From Miniphocaeibacter massiliensis (GTDB taxonomy: Bacteria; Bacillota; Clostridia; Tissierellales; Peptoniphilaceae), in assembly GCF_900232905.1 (NCBI RefSeq), contig NZ_OCTQ01000001.1, forward strand, positions 620,001 through 684,000: DNA of 64,000 nt, given 5' to 3'. Each line of letters opens with the position of its first letter. Position 1 is the first letter of the stretch. Shown in pieces: positions 28,163 through 38,322 of this stretch. Both the position numbers and the translations under genes were made by a program. The notes below the pieces were generated by a model. The model had not been told where the DNA came from and made no database searches. It was given only the letters and a program-made list of their open reading frames with translations.

Positions 28163-28300
28163 ATAAACTCTCCTTTTTAATATGCAACTCTTTAAAATAC
28201 CTAATTTTCAACAGGTTTTTGTATCTTTATTATACTAAAGTATCTATATGTGCGCAAACTATTTTAAATTCCATTAAATATAAATAAAATATATTTAAGT

Positions 28301-28340
28301 AAAAAAATAAAAGCAAATTTTTATCTGCTTTTATTTTTTT
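28301..28340. terminator. Hairpin terminator downstream of the VanZ-like gene
   Basis: AAAAAAATAAAAGCA / TGCTTTTATTTTTTT with a 10-base loop. On the minus strand it overlaps the 3' end of the gene at 28331 and ends in a T run. Confidence 0.75.
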
Positions 28341-28894
28341 ACTATTCTAGTCCATAGTGGTAATACTACCTTAAATGATATAAACATTCCAACAACATAC
28401 CCTGCAGTATTAAGAATTATATCGTCTATATCTACTACTCTATACTGAAATCCTATTATTAATCCTATTAACCCTTGTGTTAATTCTATTGCACAAGTTG
28501 TACCTAATCCTATTAAAAACATAAATCTTTTAGATTTTTTGTTCTCAAATATTATCGATACAAACACTCCAAGTGGAAGTAATAGTATAAAATTTCCACC
28601 TATTTGTTTTAGTGCATACCCAAAGCTTGTGTCTTTTATAAAACTTATTATAATTTTAAACGGTACAAAGTTTTGAATATCTCCAAGTCCTGTTTTTAAC
28701 CTATAAATTTCTATTAATCTACTTTGATAAGGTATTGGAAAAAATACCACATCTATTAGTAGTAAAATATATATTACAAACAACATTTTAAAAATAGATT
28801 TGTAAATTCTGCTTTTTTTCTTTATTATTTTATATATTTCTAATATTAGTACAACTAGAAATATACTTATTCCAAAAAAATCAAAATTTATCAT
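28331..28894 (-). CDS. VanZ-like membrane protein
   Basis: 187 residues with about five hydrophobic helices. VanZ-family features: VVFFPIPYQSRL (about 49), NFVPFKII (about 75), GNFILLLPLGVFVSII (about 99), and TTCAIELTQGLI...VVDIDDIILNTAGYVVG (about 131-168). VanZ-like proteins lower teicoplanin susceptibility in some hosts, but most have no known role. It begins 2 bases after the metK stop, so it is probably in the metK operon and under its S-box control, an unusual partner for a SAM-synthesis gene. Confidence 0.85.
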   Translation of the reverse strand: MINFDFFGISIFLVVLILEIYKIIKKKSRIYKSIFKMLFVIYILLLIDVVFFPIPYQSRLIEIYRLKTGLGDIQNFVPFKIIISFIKDTSFGYALKQIGGNFILLLPLGVFVSIIFENKKSKRFMFLIGLGTTCAIELTQGLIGLIIGFQYRVVDIDDIILNTAGYVVGMFISFKVVLPLWTRIVKK

Positions 28895-28896
28895 TA

Positions 28897-30081
28897 TTAT
28901 TTACTTAATTCTTTTTTTAATTCTTCTACTCTATCCGTTTTTTCCCAAGGTACATCTATATCTTCCCTACCAAAATGTCCGTAAGCAGCAGTTTGCTTAT
29001 AGATTGGTCTTCTTAAGTTAAGTTTATCTATTATAGCTGCTGGTCTTGTATCAAAGTTTTCTTCTACTATTTCTGAAAGCCTTTCTTCTGAAACTTTAGC
29101 AGTTCCAAATGTATCTACATATATTGAAACTGGTTTTGCTACGCCTATTGCATAAGAAAGTCCTACTTCTGCTTTTTCTGCAAGTCCTGCCGCCACTATA
29201 TTTTTAGCAATATATCTTGCCATATAAGCTCCTGAACGGTCTACTTTTGTAGGATCTTTTCCTGAGAATGCTCCTCCTCCGTGTCTTCCAAATCCACCAT
29301 AGGTATCTACTATTATCTTTCTTCCTGTAAGCCCAGAATCTCCCATTGGCCCACCTATTTCAAAACGACCTGTTGGGTTTATATAAAATCTTGTATTTTC
29401 ATCTATTAATTCTGCTGGTATTACTTTTAAAATTAATTCGTTTTTTATGTCTTCGCGAAGCTGTTCTGTAGTAACATTAGGATCATGTTGTGTTGAAATA
29501 ACCACTGCATCTACTCTGACTGGTTTATCATCTATATACTCTACTGTAACTTGAGATTTACCGTCTGGTCTTAGATATTTTAATGTTCCATTTTTTCTAA
29601 GATTTGTTAATTCTCTAGTTAATTTATGCGCAAGGCTTATAGTAAGTGGCATTAGTTCCTTAGTTTCGTTACAAGCATATCCAAATACCATTCCTTGGTC
29701 ACCTGCACCAATTCTATTGTATTTATCTTCGTCTGTTTCTTTATATTCTATTGAATTATCAACTCCTAAGGCTATGTCTTGTGACTGTTCATTTATTGAT
29801 GTTATTACTGCACATGTGTCGCAATCAAAACCGTACTTACCTCTGTCATAACCTATTTCTCTTACTGTTTCTCTCACTATATTTTGAACATCAACATATG
29901 TCGATGTTGTTATCTCACCCATAACATATACTGTTCCTGTTGTTGTTATAGTTTCACACGCTACCCTTGCGTCACTATCTTTTTCTATTATTGCATCCAA
30001 CACCGCATCTGATATTTGGTCACATATTTTATCAGGGTGTCCTTCTGTCACTGATTCTGATGTAAATAATTTTCTCTTCAA
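28897..30081 (-). CDS. metK: S-adenosylmethionine synthetase
   Basis: 394 residues. Makes SAM from methionine and ATP. Signatures: [21 protein letters not shown] at the start (about 5-25), [12 protein letters not shown] (about 117-128) and [19 protein letters not shown] (about 262). The ATG ([10 protein letters not shown]) has AGGGAAAAG upstream. It lies about 320 bases downstream of an S-box riboswitch terminator, so expression should fall when SAM is abundant. Confidence 0.97.
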   Translation of the reverse strand: MKRKLFTSESVTEGHPDKICDQISDAVLDAIIEKDSDARVACETITTTGTVYVMGEITTSTYVDVQNIVRETVREIGYDRGKYGFDCDTCAVITSINEQSQDIALGVDNSIEYKETDEDKYNRIGAGDQGMVFGYACNETKELMPLTISLAHKLTRELTNLRKNGTLKYLRPDGKSQVTVEYIDDKPVRVDAVVISTQHDPNVTTEQLREDIKNELILKVIPAELIDENTRFYINPTGRFEIGGPMGDSGLTGRKIIVDTYGGFGRHGGGAFSGKDPTKVDRSGAYMARYIAKNIVAAGLAEKAEVGLSYAIGVAKPVSIYVDTFGTAKVSEERLSEIVEENFDTRPAAIIDKLNLRRPIYKQTAAYGHFGREDIDVPWEKTDRVEELKKELSK

Positions 30082-30278
30082 TCTTTTCCCTACTTTCTCT
30101 GTAAATTTATTTATATACCTTAAATTATTTTTATAATTACATTACCTTTTGTGTTTATTTGTTAACAGTTTAATTCACAATGTCTGTTATTAAGTATCTG
30201 TAACAACTTACCACAATACACAGTCGACTTCTTCTAATCACAACTTCTCTGTTCTTTGTAAATCTTTATGTTTTCCTG

Positions 30279-30314
30279 TTATATCAAAATCTTTGATTTT
30301 GTTTATATAACAGA
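30279..30314 (-). other. Hairpin in the long metK leader
   Basis: The half-arm TGTTATAT-CAAAATC pairs with GATTTTG-TTT-ATATAACA across a TTT loop, giving about 15 base pairs with a three-base bulge. It lies between the riboswitch terminator and metK. There is no adjoining T run, so it is not an obvious terminator. It may be an RNA-processing or stability element. Confidence 0.4.
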
Positions 30315-30397
30315 TGCAATCTGTTATCCAAATATAGAATATTTGGTTAAAACAGTCTACTGACCTACTACGAAATCAAATATTTCTGTTAGATCAT

Positions 30398-30530
30398 AAA
30401 AATAGACCTTACTGAAAAGCAAGGTCTAAAAAATCTTATTTTTCAGTATTAACTGCAGGATTTAGCACCTAACTTAATAGGTTGCCGGGTTTCAAAGGGC
30501 CAGTCCCTCCACCACTCTTAATAAGGTATA
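30398..30530 (-). promoter_or_regulatory. SAM-I (S-box) riboswitch with terminator
   Basis: Reading the minus strand: CTTATTAAGAGTGGTGGAGG, then GACTGGCCCTTTGAAACCCGGCAACC, the conserved S-box core. P1 closes with AATAAG near 30433-30438. The expression platform AGACCTTGCTTTTCAGTAAGGTCT followed by TTTTTA (30398-30427) is the terminator. SAM binding should favour termination ahead of metK. A promoter should lie near 30540-30570. Confidence 0.94.
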
Positions 30531-30580
30531 TTCTGTTTATATCTTAGTAATGCTATATAATGATAACACTTACTAATTTA

Positions 30581-31060
30581 TTAATCAACTATTTTTTCTA
30601 ATAATACGACTGCATAAGTAGATATTCCTTCTTCTCTACCTTCAAATCCAAGTTGTTCTGTTGTTGTCGCTTTTATTGAAACATTTTCCATTTCTGTTTT
30701 TAAAATATTTGCTATAACTTTTCTCATTTCATCTATATATGGAGCAAGTTTTGGTTTCTGTGCCGCTATTACTGCATCAATATTACCTATTTTATATCCT
30801 TTTTCAAGCATTATAGCTACTACGTTTCCCAAAAGCTTTTTTGAATCTATGTCCTTATACTTCATATCTGTATCTGGAAACAATTTTCCTATGTCTCCTA
30901 ATGCAAGAGCTCCAAGAATAGAGTCCATAATAGCATGTATGCACACATCTGCATCTGAATGACCTAAAAGCCCCATTGAATGTTCTACTTTTATTCCACC
31001 TATTATTAAGTCTCTTCCTTTTACTAATTTATGAACATCATACCCTATTCCTATTCTCAT
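30581..31060 (-). CDS. ispF: 2-C-methyl-D-erythritol 2,4-cyclodiphosphate synthase
   Basis: 159 residues. MEP-pathway enzyme forming the cyclic diphosphate. Metal and substrate motifs: GIGYDVHKL (about 3-11), [21 protein letters not shown] (about 32-52), FPDTDMKYK (about 61) and [16 protein letters not shown] (about 132). Its start overlaps the ispD 3' end by 23 bases, so it is co-translated with ispD. Confidence 0.96.
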   Translation of the reverse strand: MRIGIGYDVHKLVKGRDLIIGGIKVEHSMGLLGHSDADVCIHAIMDSILGALALGDIGKLFPDTDMKYKDIDSKKLLGNVVAIMLEKGYKIGNIDAVIAAQKPKLAPYIDEMRKVIANILKTEMENVSIKATTTEQLGFEGREEGISTYAVVLLEKIVD

Positions 31061-31772
31061 TTTGTTCCTCCGTTTTTGCTATTATTTCAGCAAATAGCAA
31101 ATCTTCTTTTGTAGTTATTTTTATATTACTATAACTTCCGTCTATTATTTTTACTTTTTCACCTATTACTTCCATTAATGAAGAATCGTCTGTTACTTGT
31201 ATATCTTCTTGGAAACACTTTTTATATGCACTAACTAATAAATCCCTTTTAAATACTTGTGGCGTTTGTGCATTATAAAGGTATTTTCTTTTAGGTGTAT
31301 ATGCAATAGTTTTGTCTTCTCTAATACTTTTTATAGTATCTTTTGCTGGTACTGCTACAACTACTGCATTATATTCTTTCATAGCTTTTATAGAATTCAA
31401 AATAATCTCTTTTGTTACAAATGGTCTTACACCATCATGACAAAGAATAATACTATTATTTTCACTTGTCTCTAAAAGTCCATTATATGTAGATTCTTCT
31501 CGAGTTTTCCCACCTATTACTATTTTTACTTTTGAGCTATACTTATTTTTTAGATTATTATAATAATCTAAATCATCCTTTCTAATTATAATTATAATTT
31601 CATTTATTAAATTTATGTCATAAAATTTTTTTAATGTTCGTTCAATTATTGATACTCCATTTATTTCAATAAATTGCTTAGGCTTATTGTGACCCATTCT
31701 AGTTCCACTTCCTGCTGCTGTTAAAATCACAGAAATGCCTATATTTTTAAAGTTACTATTTAACGTATTCAT
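31038..31772 (-). CDS. ispD: 2-C-methyl-D-erythritol 4-phosphate cytidylyltransferase
   Basis: 244 residues, slightly long for the family because of about 10 extra N-terminal residues. The nucleotide-binding loop is [19 protein letters not shown] (about 16-34), with DGVRPFV (about 114) and TDDSSLME (about 202) later. It is the step before ispF in the MEP isoprenoid pathway. There is no clear ribosome site upstream. An extended -10 (TGATATAAT) ends only 6 bases before the ATG, so the message may be nearly leaderless. Confidence 0.95.
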   Translation of the reverse strand: MNTLNSNFKNIGISVILTAAGSGTRMGHNKPKQFIEINGVSIIERTLKKFYDINLINEIIIIIRKDDLDYYNNLKNKYSSKVKIVIGGKTREESTYNGLLETSENNSIILCHDGVRPFVTKEIILNSIKAMKEYNAVVVAVPAKDTIKSIREDKTIAYTPKRKYLYNAQTPQVFKRDLLVSAYKKCFQEDIQVTDDSSLMEVIGEKVKIIDGSYSNIKITTKEDLLFAEIIAKTEEQNENRNRV

Positions 31773-31773
31773 A

Positions 31774-31792
31774 CAAAAATTATATCATAAAT
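31774..31792 (-). promoter_or_regulatory. Extended -10 promoter almost abutting the ispD start
   Basis: On the minus strand TGATATAAT (TATAAT at 31784-31779) lies 6 bases before the ispD ATG at 31772. A transcription start at or next to the ATG would give a leaderless mRNA. The -35 is poor, as expected for an extended -10 promoter. Confidence 0.45.
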
Positions 31793-31806
31793 CAATATGT
31801 ACAAAT

Positions 31807-31838
31807 AAAAAAGATAGAATTTTAAATTCTATCTTTTT
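31807..31838 (-). terminator. Hairpin terminator between yacL and ispD
   Basis: AAAAAAGATAGAATTT / AAATTCTATCTTTTT symmetric stem and T run, ending transcription from the yacL-carD side before the separate ispD promoter. Confidence 0.8.
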
Positions 31839-32925
31839 ATTTATTAATTCTAACAAATATCATTTTGCCTGCTGCTGTTTGTAAAACAGATGTTACAAGA
31901 GTTTCTACTGTTTTTCCTATAAACTTTTTACCATCTTCTACAACAACCATAGTACCATCATCTAAATATGCTAAACCTTGATTTGACTCTTTACCATCTT
32001 TTATTATAGTTACTGTCATTTGCTCTCCAGGTATTACTATTGGCTTCATTGCATTTGCAAGTTCATTAATATTTAAAACTCTTATGTTCCTAACTGCTGC
32101 AACTTTATTTAAGTTGTAGTCATTTGTAATAACAGTTGCTTTTAGTTCTTTAGCAAGCTGCAATATCTTAGAATCAACCTCTTCTATTTCAGGATATCTT
32201 TTCTGTGTTACTTCAACATCACTTGTCGTTATGTTTTGTATTAACTTTAATACATCAAGCCCACGTCTTCCTTTTTGTCTTCTAAGATCATTATCTGAAT
32301 CTGCAATATGCTGTAATTCTTCTAATACAAATATAGGAACTAATATTTTTCCATCTATAAACCCAGCTTCTATAATATCTTTTATCCTTCCATCTATAAT
32401 TACAGAAGTATCAAGTATCTTTACATATTGTTCATTTGATTTCTTTACAGTTTTTTCTTTAGGTGTTCTTAATTTATGTATTGTAGTATTAATGTCTTCT
32501 CGATTTATTCTACCTATACGCATTCCTAGGTAACCTAATGCTATGTAAATAACAATTACTATAATAACCATAGGAATATTTCCTACATATGGTAATTTAA
32601 TTTCATAAAGTGGCTTTGTTACTAAAGTTGCAATAACTAACCCAATTATCATACCTACCAATCCAAATATCATGTCACTCATAGGTAATTTAGTAATTTC
32701 AAGTTCCGCTAATTTAGTTGACTTGTCTATACTTTTAATAATTTTGGGAAATATAAAATAAAAAATCAAAGAAAAAATTATAATACCAGAAATATAAATT
32801 ACTGTTGTTACCATGCCTCCACCAAACTTCTTTAAAATTTCCATTTGATCAAGTATATACACAACAGTAAACCCAAAAATTCCACCTAATAAGATTATAA
32901 AGAAATTAAAAAACTTCTTCGCCAT
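31837..32925 (-). CDS. yacL: YacL-like membrane protein with PIN and TRAM domains
   Basis: 362 residues. Four N-terminal hydrophobic helices (about 5-25, 40-60, 83-105, 120-145) precede a cytosolic PIN nuclease-like domain starting KILDTSVIIDGRIKDIIE (about 167) with acidic residues in LEELQHIADSDND and KATVITNDYNLNKVA. A TRAM domain (VTIIKDGKESNQGLAYLDDGTMVVVE) follows near 305. This matches Bacillus YacL/PilT-like proteins, next to ispD-ispF there too. Probable RNA-related role; unproven. Confidence 0.92.
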   Translation of the reverse strand: MAKKFFNFFIILLGGIFGFTVVYILDQMEILKKFGGGMVTTVIYISGIIIFSLIFYFIFPKIIKSIDKSTKLAELEITKLPMSDMIFGLVGMIIGLVIATLVTKPLYEIKLPYVGNIPMVIIVIVIYIALGYLGMRIGRINREDINTTIHKLRTPKEKTVKKSNEQYVKILDTSVIIDGRIKDIIEAGFIDGKILVPIFVLEELQHIADSDNDLRRQKGRRGLDVLKLIQNITTSDVEVTQKRYPEIEEVDSKILQLAKELKATVITNDYNLNKVAAVRNIRVLNINELANAMKPIVIPGEQMTVTIIKDGKESNQGLAYLDDGTMVVVEDGKKFIGKTVETLVTSVLQTAAGKMIFVRINK

Positions 32926-32960
32926 TTCTCACCTCCTTGTTATTTTCTAATTATTACTTA

Positions 32961-33440
32961 TTATAATGAAATCAAGCTTAAAATTTTATCTTCAATTTCT
33001 GAAGCTGATTTATCCTTTACTACAGAAATTTCAGATATCAACATTTTTTTAGAGGTTGTTAATAGTTTCTTCTCAGCCATTGAAAGACCCTTTTCTTCAT
33101 CTAAGATATATAACTCTTTGAAAACTGACGATATTTCATATAAATCTCCTGTTCTTAACTTTTCAAGATTATCTTTATATCTTTGATTCCAATTAGCGTT
33201 AACTTCTCCTTGTTTTGTAGATAAAATAGAATATACTTCATCTACTATATCTGTACTAACAACAGTTCTTATTCCTACATCATTTACTTTATCCACAGGT
33301 ATAGATATCTTTATTTCCCCTACTGGCATCTTAAAAATGAAATATTCTTTTTTTATACCTAGAATATCCTTCTCTTCTTTTTTTACTATTACACCTGCTC
33401 CATGCATTGGATAAACTATTTTATCACCTATATCGAACAT
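32961..33440 (-). CDS. carD: CarD-family transcriptional regulator
   Basis: 159 residues. The N-terminal CarD/TRCF RNA-polymerase-interaction domain begins FDIGDKIVYPMHGAGVI (about 2-18). The C-terminal helical domain has RYKDNLEKLRTGDLYEISSV and MAEKKLLTTSKKMLISEI. CarD proteins bind the RNAP beta subunit and stabilise open complexes at rRNA and other promoters. GGTGAGATAGG precedes the ATG. It lies 35 bases upstream of yacL and is probably co-transcribed with it. Confidence 0.94.
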   Translation of the reverse strand: MFDIGDKIVYPMHGAGVIVKKEEKDILGIKKEYFIFKMPVGEIKISIPVDKVNDVGIRTVVSTDIVDEVYSILSTKQGEVNANWNQRYKDNLEKLRTGDLYEISSVFKELYILDEEKGLSMAEKKLLTTSKKMLISEISVVKDKSASEIEDKILSLISL

Positions 33441-33551
33441 CCTATCTCACCTCATGGGATAATTATATAACAAAATCATTAAATAGTAAATAAAACTAAA
33501 ATTATATCACATCTTATATCATTGTCAAGTATATAAAGTAAGAGCTAACTC

Positions 33552-33821
33552 TCACTTTATATACTTGTCTATTACAGTTATTATTTCATTTATTTTTTCT
33601 TCGCCATCTTCTTTGTTACTTCTTACTGCATCAGTAACGCAAGTCTTTAAATGATCATTTAAAATGTCAATATTAGCTTTTTTTATTTGTCCTATCATTG
33701 CAAGAAGCTGTGTGGAAATGTCAACGCAGTATCTATCCTCCTCTAACATTTTTATTACTCCATCCATTTGCCCTCTTACAATTTTCAATTTCTTTAGAGC
33801 CTTTGCTTTTCCTTCTTTCAT
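33552..33821 (-). CDS. csoR: CsoR-family copper-sensing repressor
   Basis: 89 residues, all-helical. The copper ligand set is visible: Cys in DRYCVDIS (about 32), then His and Cys in LNDHLKTCV (about 57 and 61). The ATG overlaps the copZ stop as TAATG, so it is the last gene of the copA-copZ-csoR operon. It should bind the CsoR-like dyad at 36441-36459 and release it on Cu(I) binding. Confidence 0.94.
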   Translation of the reverse strand: MKEGKAKALKKLKIVRGQMDGVIKMLEEDRYCVDISTQLLAMIGQIKKANIDILNDHLKTCVTDAVRSNKEDGEEKINEIITVIDKYIK

Positions 33822-34027
33822 TACTCTACTTTAGAAACGTCGAAGCCTATACCTTCAACTGCATCAACTAAAACTTTATCTTCTAAATCATCACCTTCAA
33901 CTGTAACTAATTTAGTATCTAAGTTAACATCAACATTATTTACACCAGCTACTTCTACTAATGCACTTTTTACAGATTTTTCACAATGTGAGCAAGTCAT
34001 TCCTTTAACTTCTAAAATTTTTTTCAT
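33821..34027 (-). CDS. copZ: Copper chaperone CopZ
   Basis: 68 residues, a single heavy-metal-associated domain with the Cu(I) site GMTCSHCEKSV (about 9-19). It delivers Cu(I) to CopA. It starts 14 bases after copA, with AGGAGG, and is coupled to csoR. Confidence 0.95.
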   Translation of the reverse strand: MKKILEVKGMTCSHCEKSVKSALVEVAGVNNVDVNLDTKLVTVEGDDLEDKVLVDAVEGIGFDVSKVE

Positions 34028-34041
34028 TTTAATTCCTCCTA

Positions 34042-36393
34042 TTATTTTTTAAAGTTTTTTAATCTAAGCGAATTTGTAACAACAGATACTGAGCTAAATG
34101 CCATAGCAAGTCCAGCTATCATTGGATTTAAAAACCCAAGAGCTGCAACTGGTATCCCTATTGTATTGTAGAAAAACGCCCAGAATAAGTTTTGTTTTAT
34201 TGTTCTCATAGTTTTATTACTAAGTTTTATACTAGTTACTACAGAACGTAAATCTCCATTTATTATGGTAATATCTGAAGCTTCTATTGCAATATCCGTT
34301 CCTGTTCCTATTGCAAATCCAATATCTGCCTCAACAAGTGCAGGAGCATCGTTTATTCCATCTCCAACCATACCTACAACTTTTCCAGTTGATTTAATTT
34401 CTTTTACCTTGTTAGCTTTGTCATTTGGTAAAACTTCAGCTAAAATATTTTTTATTCCAACCCTTTTTCCTATAGCTTCAGCTGTTTTTATGCTATCACC
34501 AGTAATCATATAGACATCTATTCCCTTACTTTGAAGTTCATCTATAGCTTCTTTAGAAGTAGATTTTATTTCATCTGCAACAGAAATTATTCCAAGTAAA
34601 TTTTCTTCATCTGCTATGAGAAGAGGAGTTTGCCCTTTTTCCTGAAATTCATCTATATCACTTTCAATGTAGTTTATGCTTTTTTTATTTAAAAGTTTCT
34701 TACTTCCAATATAGTATTTTTTGCTATTTATACTACCTTCAATTCCCATTCCTGTTATTGAATTAAAATCCTTTACATCTTCTAGTTTATAATTTTTTTC
34801 TTCTGAGTATTTAACAACAGCTTCTCCAAGAGGATGTTCACTAATTTTTTCAAGAGATGCTGTTAGAACTACAAGAGCTTCTTCATTAACGTGGTTATAA
34901 TTTTTTATATCTATAGCTGAAGGTTTTCCTTCTGTAATAGTACCAGTCTTATCAAATACTATAGCGTTCATTTCATATGCTCTTTCTAAGTATTCTCCAG
35001 ACTTAATTAATATTCCAAGTTCAGCACCTTTACCCGTTCCAACCATAATAGCTGTTGGTGTAGCAAGCCCTAGAGAACACGGACAAGCTATTACTAAAAC
35101 TGCAACTGAATTCATTACTGCAGAATCTAAATTACCTTTAATAAAATATACCGATATAAAAGTAATTAAAGCTATTACTATAACCGATGGAACAAATATA
35201 CCAGATATTTTATCAGCAAGTCTTTGTACTGGTGCTTTATGACCTTGAGCATCTTCTACAAGTTTTATAATTTGTGAAAGCATAGTATCTTTTCCAATCT
35301 TTTTAGCCTCAAATTTTATAAAACCATTTTTGTTTATAGTTGCTCCTATAACTTCATCTCCAATTGTTTTTTCAACTGGTATAGACTCACCTGTAATCAT
35401 GGATTCATCTATATTAGTATTTCCAAAAACAATTGTACCATCAACTGGAATTTTTTCTCCTGGTTTAACTAAAACTACATCATTAATTTCTACTTCTTCA
35501 ACAGGTATTTCTATTTCTTCTCCATTTCTTTCTACAATAGCAGTTTTTGCTTGTAGCTCTAGAAGCTTGTTAATAGCATCTGTTGTTCTAGTTTTAGCAC
35601 GTTTTTCAAAATATTTACCTAAAAGAATAAGAGTTATAATAACTGCTGAAGACTCAAAGTAAAGATCTGGTGAGCCTATAATTACATGGTATATTGAAAA
35701 GAAATATGCCGCTGATGTTCCCATAGCTATAAGAACATCCATATTTGCTCCTCCACCTCTAAGTGAATTAAAGGCAGCCTTGTAAAATCTCTTACCTATA
35801 AAAAACTGAACTGGTGTAGCAAGTAATAGTTGAAACCATCCTTGGCTTAAAATAGTATGAATACCTGCCATATGAAAAAACATTGCCGAAAATAAAGGAA
35901 TCGTAAAAATAGCCGAAATAATTAAATCTCTTTTTAAATCCTTTAATTCTTTTATATCATTGTTTACTACATTGTCATCTTCATGTAAAACTTTACCTTT
36001 GAAACCTGCCTTTTCTACAGCCTTTACTAATTCATCTTCAGAAACCAAGCCATTTCTAAAAGTAACTGTACCAATATTTTGTAATGAATTTATACTAACT
36101 TCCTCTACTGGCAATTTCCTTATTAATTTCTCTATCCTTGCAGAACAAGCTTCACACGTCATTCCCTCTATATTTAATTTTACTGTTTCTTTTGGAACTT
36201 CAAAACCTGTAGCTTCAATTTTTTGTACAATGATATTTTTGTCTACATTATCTCCTGCATTCATCGTCGCAATTCCCGTTACAGAATTTACATTTATTTC
36301 AGATAACCCATCAACTTTAGATAACACTTTTTCTATTCTTGATGAACAAGATTGACAGGTCATTCCATTAACTTTAATATTTAAAGTTTTCAT
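34042..36393 (-). CDS. copA: Copper-exporting P1B-type ATPase
   Basis: 783 residues. Two N-terminal metal-binding domains ([10 protein letters not shown] about 10 and [10 protein letters not shown] about 77), eight membrane helices, the Cu(I) channel motif [10 protein letters not shown], phosphorylation site DKTGTITEG, and hinge [10 protein letters not shown]. It exports cytosolic Cu(I) using ATP. First gene of the copper operon; its leader carries the CsoR operator. Confidence 0.97.
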   Translation of the reverse strand: MKTLNIKVNGMTCQSCSSRIEKVLSKVDGLSEINVNSVTGIATMNAGDNVDKNIIVQKIEATGFEVPKETVKLNIEGMTCEACSARIEKLIRKLPVEEVSINSLQNIGTVTFRNGLVSEDELVKAVEKAGFKGKVLHEDDNVVNNDIKELKDLKRDLIISAIFTIPLFSAMFFHMAGIHTILSQGWFQLLLATPVQFFIGKRFYKAAFNSLRGGGANMDVLIAMGTSAAYFFSIYHVIIGSPDLYFESSAVIITLILLGKYFEKRAKTRTTDAINKLLELQAKTAIVERNGEEIEIPVEEVEINDVVLVKPGEKIPVDGTIVFGNTNIDESMITGESIPVEKTIGDEVIGATINKNGFIKFEAKKIGKDTMLSQIIKLVEDAQGHKAPVQRLADKISGIFVPSVIVIALITFISVYFIKGNLDSAVMNSVAVLVIACPCSLGLATPTAIMVGTGKGAELGILIKSGEYLERAYEMNAIVFDKTGTITEGKPSAIDIKNYNHVNEEALVVLTASLEKISEHPLGEAVVKYSEEKNYKLEDVKDFNSITGMGIEGSINSKKYYIGSKKLLNKKSINYIESDIDEFQEKGQTPLLIADEENLLGIISVADEIKSTSKEAIDELQSKGIDVYMITGDSIKTAEAIGKRVGIKNILAEVLPNDKANKVKEIKSTGKVVGMVGDGINDAPALVEADIGFAIGTGTDIAIEASDITIINGDLRSVVTSIKLSNKTMRTIKQNLFWAFFYNTIGIPVAALGFLNPMIAGLAMAFSSVSVVTNSLRLKNFKK

Positions 36394-36440
36394 ATATTCT
36401 CCTTATTTAATATTTTTAGTACCTATAAATCTAATAACCA

Positions 36441-36459
36441 TATACCCCCCCTGGGTATA
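36441..36459. promoter_or_regulatory. CsoR-type operator before copA
   Basis: TATACCC and its reverse complement GGGTATA flank a short C-rich and T centre (a run of seven Cs in all). This matches the known CsoR dyad of the TATACC(C)n...GGGTATA type and is a rare GC-rich spot in an AT-rich region, 48 bases upstream of the copA ATG. Confidence 0.85.
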
Positions 36460-36578
36460 TTTAAATTATATTCTTATTGATAACTAATGTCAAATTTCTT
36501 TTTAAAAGTTCTTTATATTTCTAGCAAAATACTTTATACTAATATTGCATGTAAATTAAACTTTTAGGGAGGTTAATT

Positions 36579-38030
36579 TTGATTAACTGGAAAATAACTC
36601 ATAATTTAACGATGCTTTCAGATTTTTATGAGTTTACAATGGCCAATGGCTATTTAGAAAAAAATAAAGAAAACGTCATAACTTATTTTGACTTATACTT
36701 TAGAAATGTTCCTGACAATGGTGGTTTTGCTATAGTAGCTGGTCTTGAGCAATTTATTAAATATATAAAAAATTTAAAATTTGAAAAACATGAAATTGAC
36801 TACTTTAAAAACAAAAATATCTTTTCTGATAAATTTATAAATTACTTAGAAAATTTTGATTTTAAATGTGATATTTGGGCAATGCCTGAAGGTTCGATAG
36901 CTTTCCCTAATGAACCTTTAATGGTAGTAAGAGGCCCTGCTGTTCAAGCTCAATTTATTGAAACTATGGCATTACTTTGCCTAAATCATCAAACTCTAAT
37001 CGCTACAAAAGCCAACAGAATCGTAAGAGCTGCCGAAGGCAGAGCTATTATGGAATTTGGCGCAAGAAGAGCTCAAGGACCAGATGCTGCAACTTTTGGC
37101 GCAAGAGCTGCCTATATTGGAGGAGTAGCAGGAACGTCTAATACTTTGACTGACTTACTCTATGGAGTACCTGCTCTTGGAACAATGGCTCATTCATGGG
37201 TTATGATGTTCGAAAATGAATATGAAGCTTTTAAAGCATATGCTGAAACTTTTCCAGATGATGTTACGCTTTTAGTTGACACATATGATACATTAAAAGA
37301 AGGTGTTCCAAATGCTATAAAAGTATTTGACAATATTTTGAAACCGCTTGGAAAACGTCCTAAGGCTATAAGATTAGATAGTGGTGATATTGCGTATATA
37401 TCTAAACAAGCTAGAGTAATGCTAGATAATGCAGGTTATGAAGATTGTAAAATTGTAGCTTCTAATGCTTTAGACGAATACAAAATAAGAGGTTTAATAG
37501 ACCAAGGTGCAAAGGTTAATACTTTTGGTGTTGGAGAAAGACTAATAACTTCTAAATCCAACCCTGTTTTTGGAGGAGTTTATAAATTGGTTGCCATTGA
37601 AGATGGCGATGAAATAATCCCTAAGATAAAAATAAGTGAAAATGTCGAAAAAATTACAACACCTGGTTTTAAACAGATATATAGACTTTATGACAATGCC
37701 ACAAAAAAAGCTGAAGCTGATTTAGTTTGCCTTTCAGATGAAACAATAGATGAAAGTAAACCATTAGAAATTTTCCATCCAATCCACACTTGGAAAAGAA
37801 AAACTTTAACCAATTTTACTGCAAAACCTCTTTTAATACCTATATTCAAAGAAGGTGAGTTTGTTTATAATGCACCTTCACTTAACAATATACGTACTTT
37901 CTGCCAAAATGAATTAGAAACCCTTTGGGATGAAGTCAAAAGATTTGAATATCCGCATTTATATATCGTCGACCTATCTCAAGAACTTTGGGATTTAAAA
38001 CGCAATCTTTTAAGCAATAGAAATAAATAG
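36579..38030 (+). CDS. pncB: Nicotinate phosphoribosyltransferase
   Basis: 483 residues, the long Firmicute form. Salvages nicotinate into NAD synthesis. Active-site motifs: LSDFYEFTMANGY (about 13), GARRAQGPDAA (about 162), catalytic-His region GTMAHSWVM (about 201), RLDSGDIAY (about 267) and FGVGERL (about 322). The start is TTG at 36579, with AGGGAGG 7 bases upstream, followed directly by INWKITHNLT. A terminator follows 40 bases after the stop. Confidence 0.95.
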   Translation: MINWKITHNLTMLSDFYEFTMANGYLEKNKENVITYFDLYFRNVPDNGGFAIVAGLEQFIKYIKNLKFEKHEIDYFKNKNIFSDKFINYLENFDFKCDIWAMPEGSIAFPNEPLMVVRGPAVQAQFIETMALLCLNHQTLIATKANRIVRAAEGRAIMEFGARRAQGPDAATFGARAAYIGGVAGTSNTLTDLLYGVPALGTMAHSWVMMFENEYEAFKAYAETFPDDVTLLVDTYDTLKEGVPNAIKVFDNILKPLGKRPKAIRLDSGDIAYISKQARVMLDNAGYEDCKIVASNALDEYKIRGLIDQGAKVNTFGVGERLITSKSNPVFGGVYKLVAIEDGDEIIPKIKISENVEKITTPGFKQIYRLYDNATKKAEADLVCLSDETIDESKPLEIFHPIHTWKRKTLTNFTAKPLLIPIFKEGEFVYNAPSLNNIRTFCQNELETLWDEVKRFEYPHLYIVDLSQELWDLKRNLLSNRNK

Positions 38031-38069
38031 TAAAATTATTCAAATATAAAATAATAAATTTCTAATATG

Positions 38070-38114
38070 TAAAAAAACCAAAAAGGCTAGATAGTTAATC
38101 CTTTTGGTTTTTTT
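38070..38114. terminator. Terminator after pncB
   Basis: AAAAAAACCAAAAAGG / CCTTTTGGTTTTTTT. Symmetric A and T runs allow use on both strands, also serving the small lipoprotein-like gene at 38173. Confidence 0.8.
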
Positions 38115-38172
38115 ACATATTTTCTCATTCTAAGTAATCTTTTTTTACAAATATTAAATACTTTATCTTTAA

Positions 38173-38322
38173 TTATATATCATTTGTTTTAGATAATTCT
38201 TCCTCAATAATATCTGTATATTCTTTATCTATTGATACATCTTTCTCTTCAATTAATGTACAAAATATAGTTGCAAAAATTAACAAAAACAAAATCGATA
38301 CTTTAAAACTTCTTTTTCCCAT
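38173..38322 (-). CDS. 49-residue small lipoprotein-like protein
   Basis: ATG at 38322 with AGGAGA 9 bases upstream. Reads MGKRSFKVSILFLLIFATIF, then Cys-Thr-Leu and an acidic tail (EEKDVSIDKEYTDIIEEELS). The hydrophobic segment ending in TIFC is lipobox-like though not ideal. A tiny exported or lipid-anchored peptide. It resembles the broken gene at 38562-38867 in having a hydrophobic start and a Cys-Thr-Leu after it. Confidence 0.45.
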   Translation of the reverse strand: MGKRSFKVSILFLLIFATIFCTLIEEKDVSIDKEYTDIIEEELSKTNDI

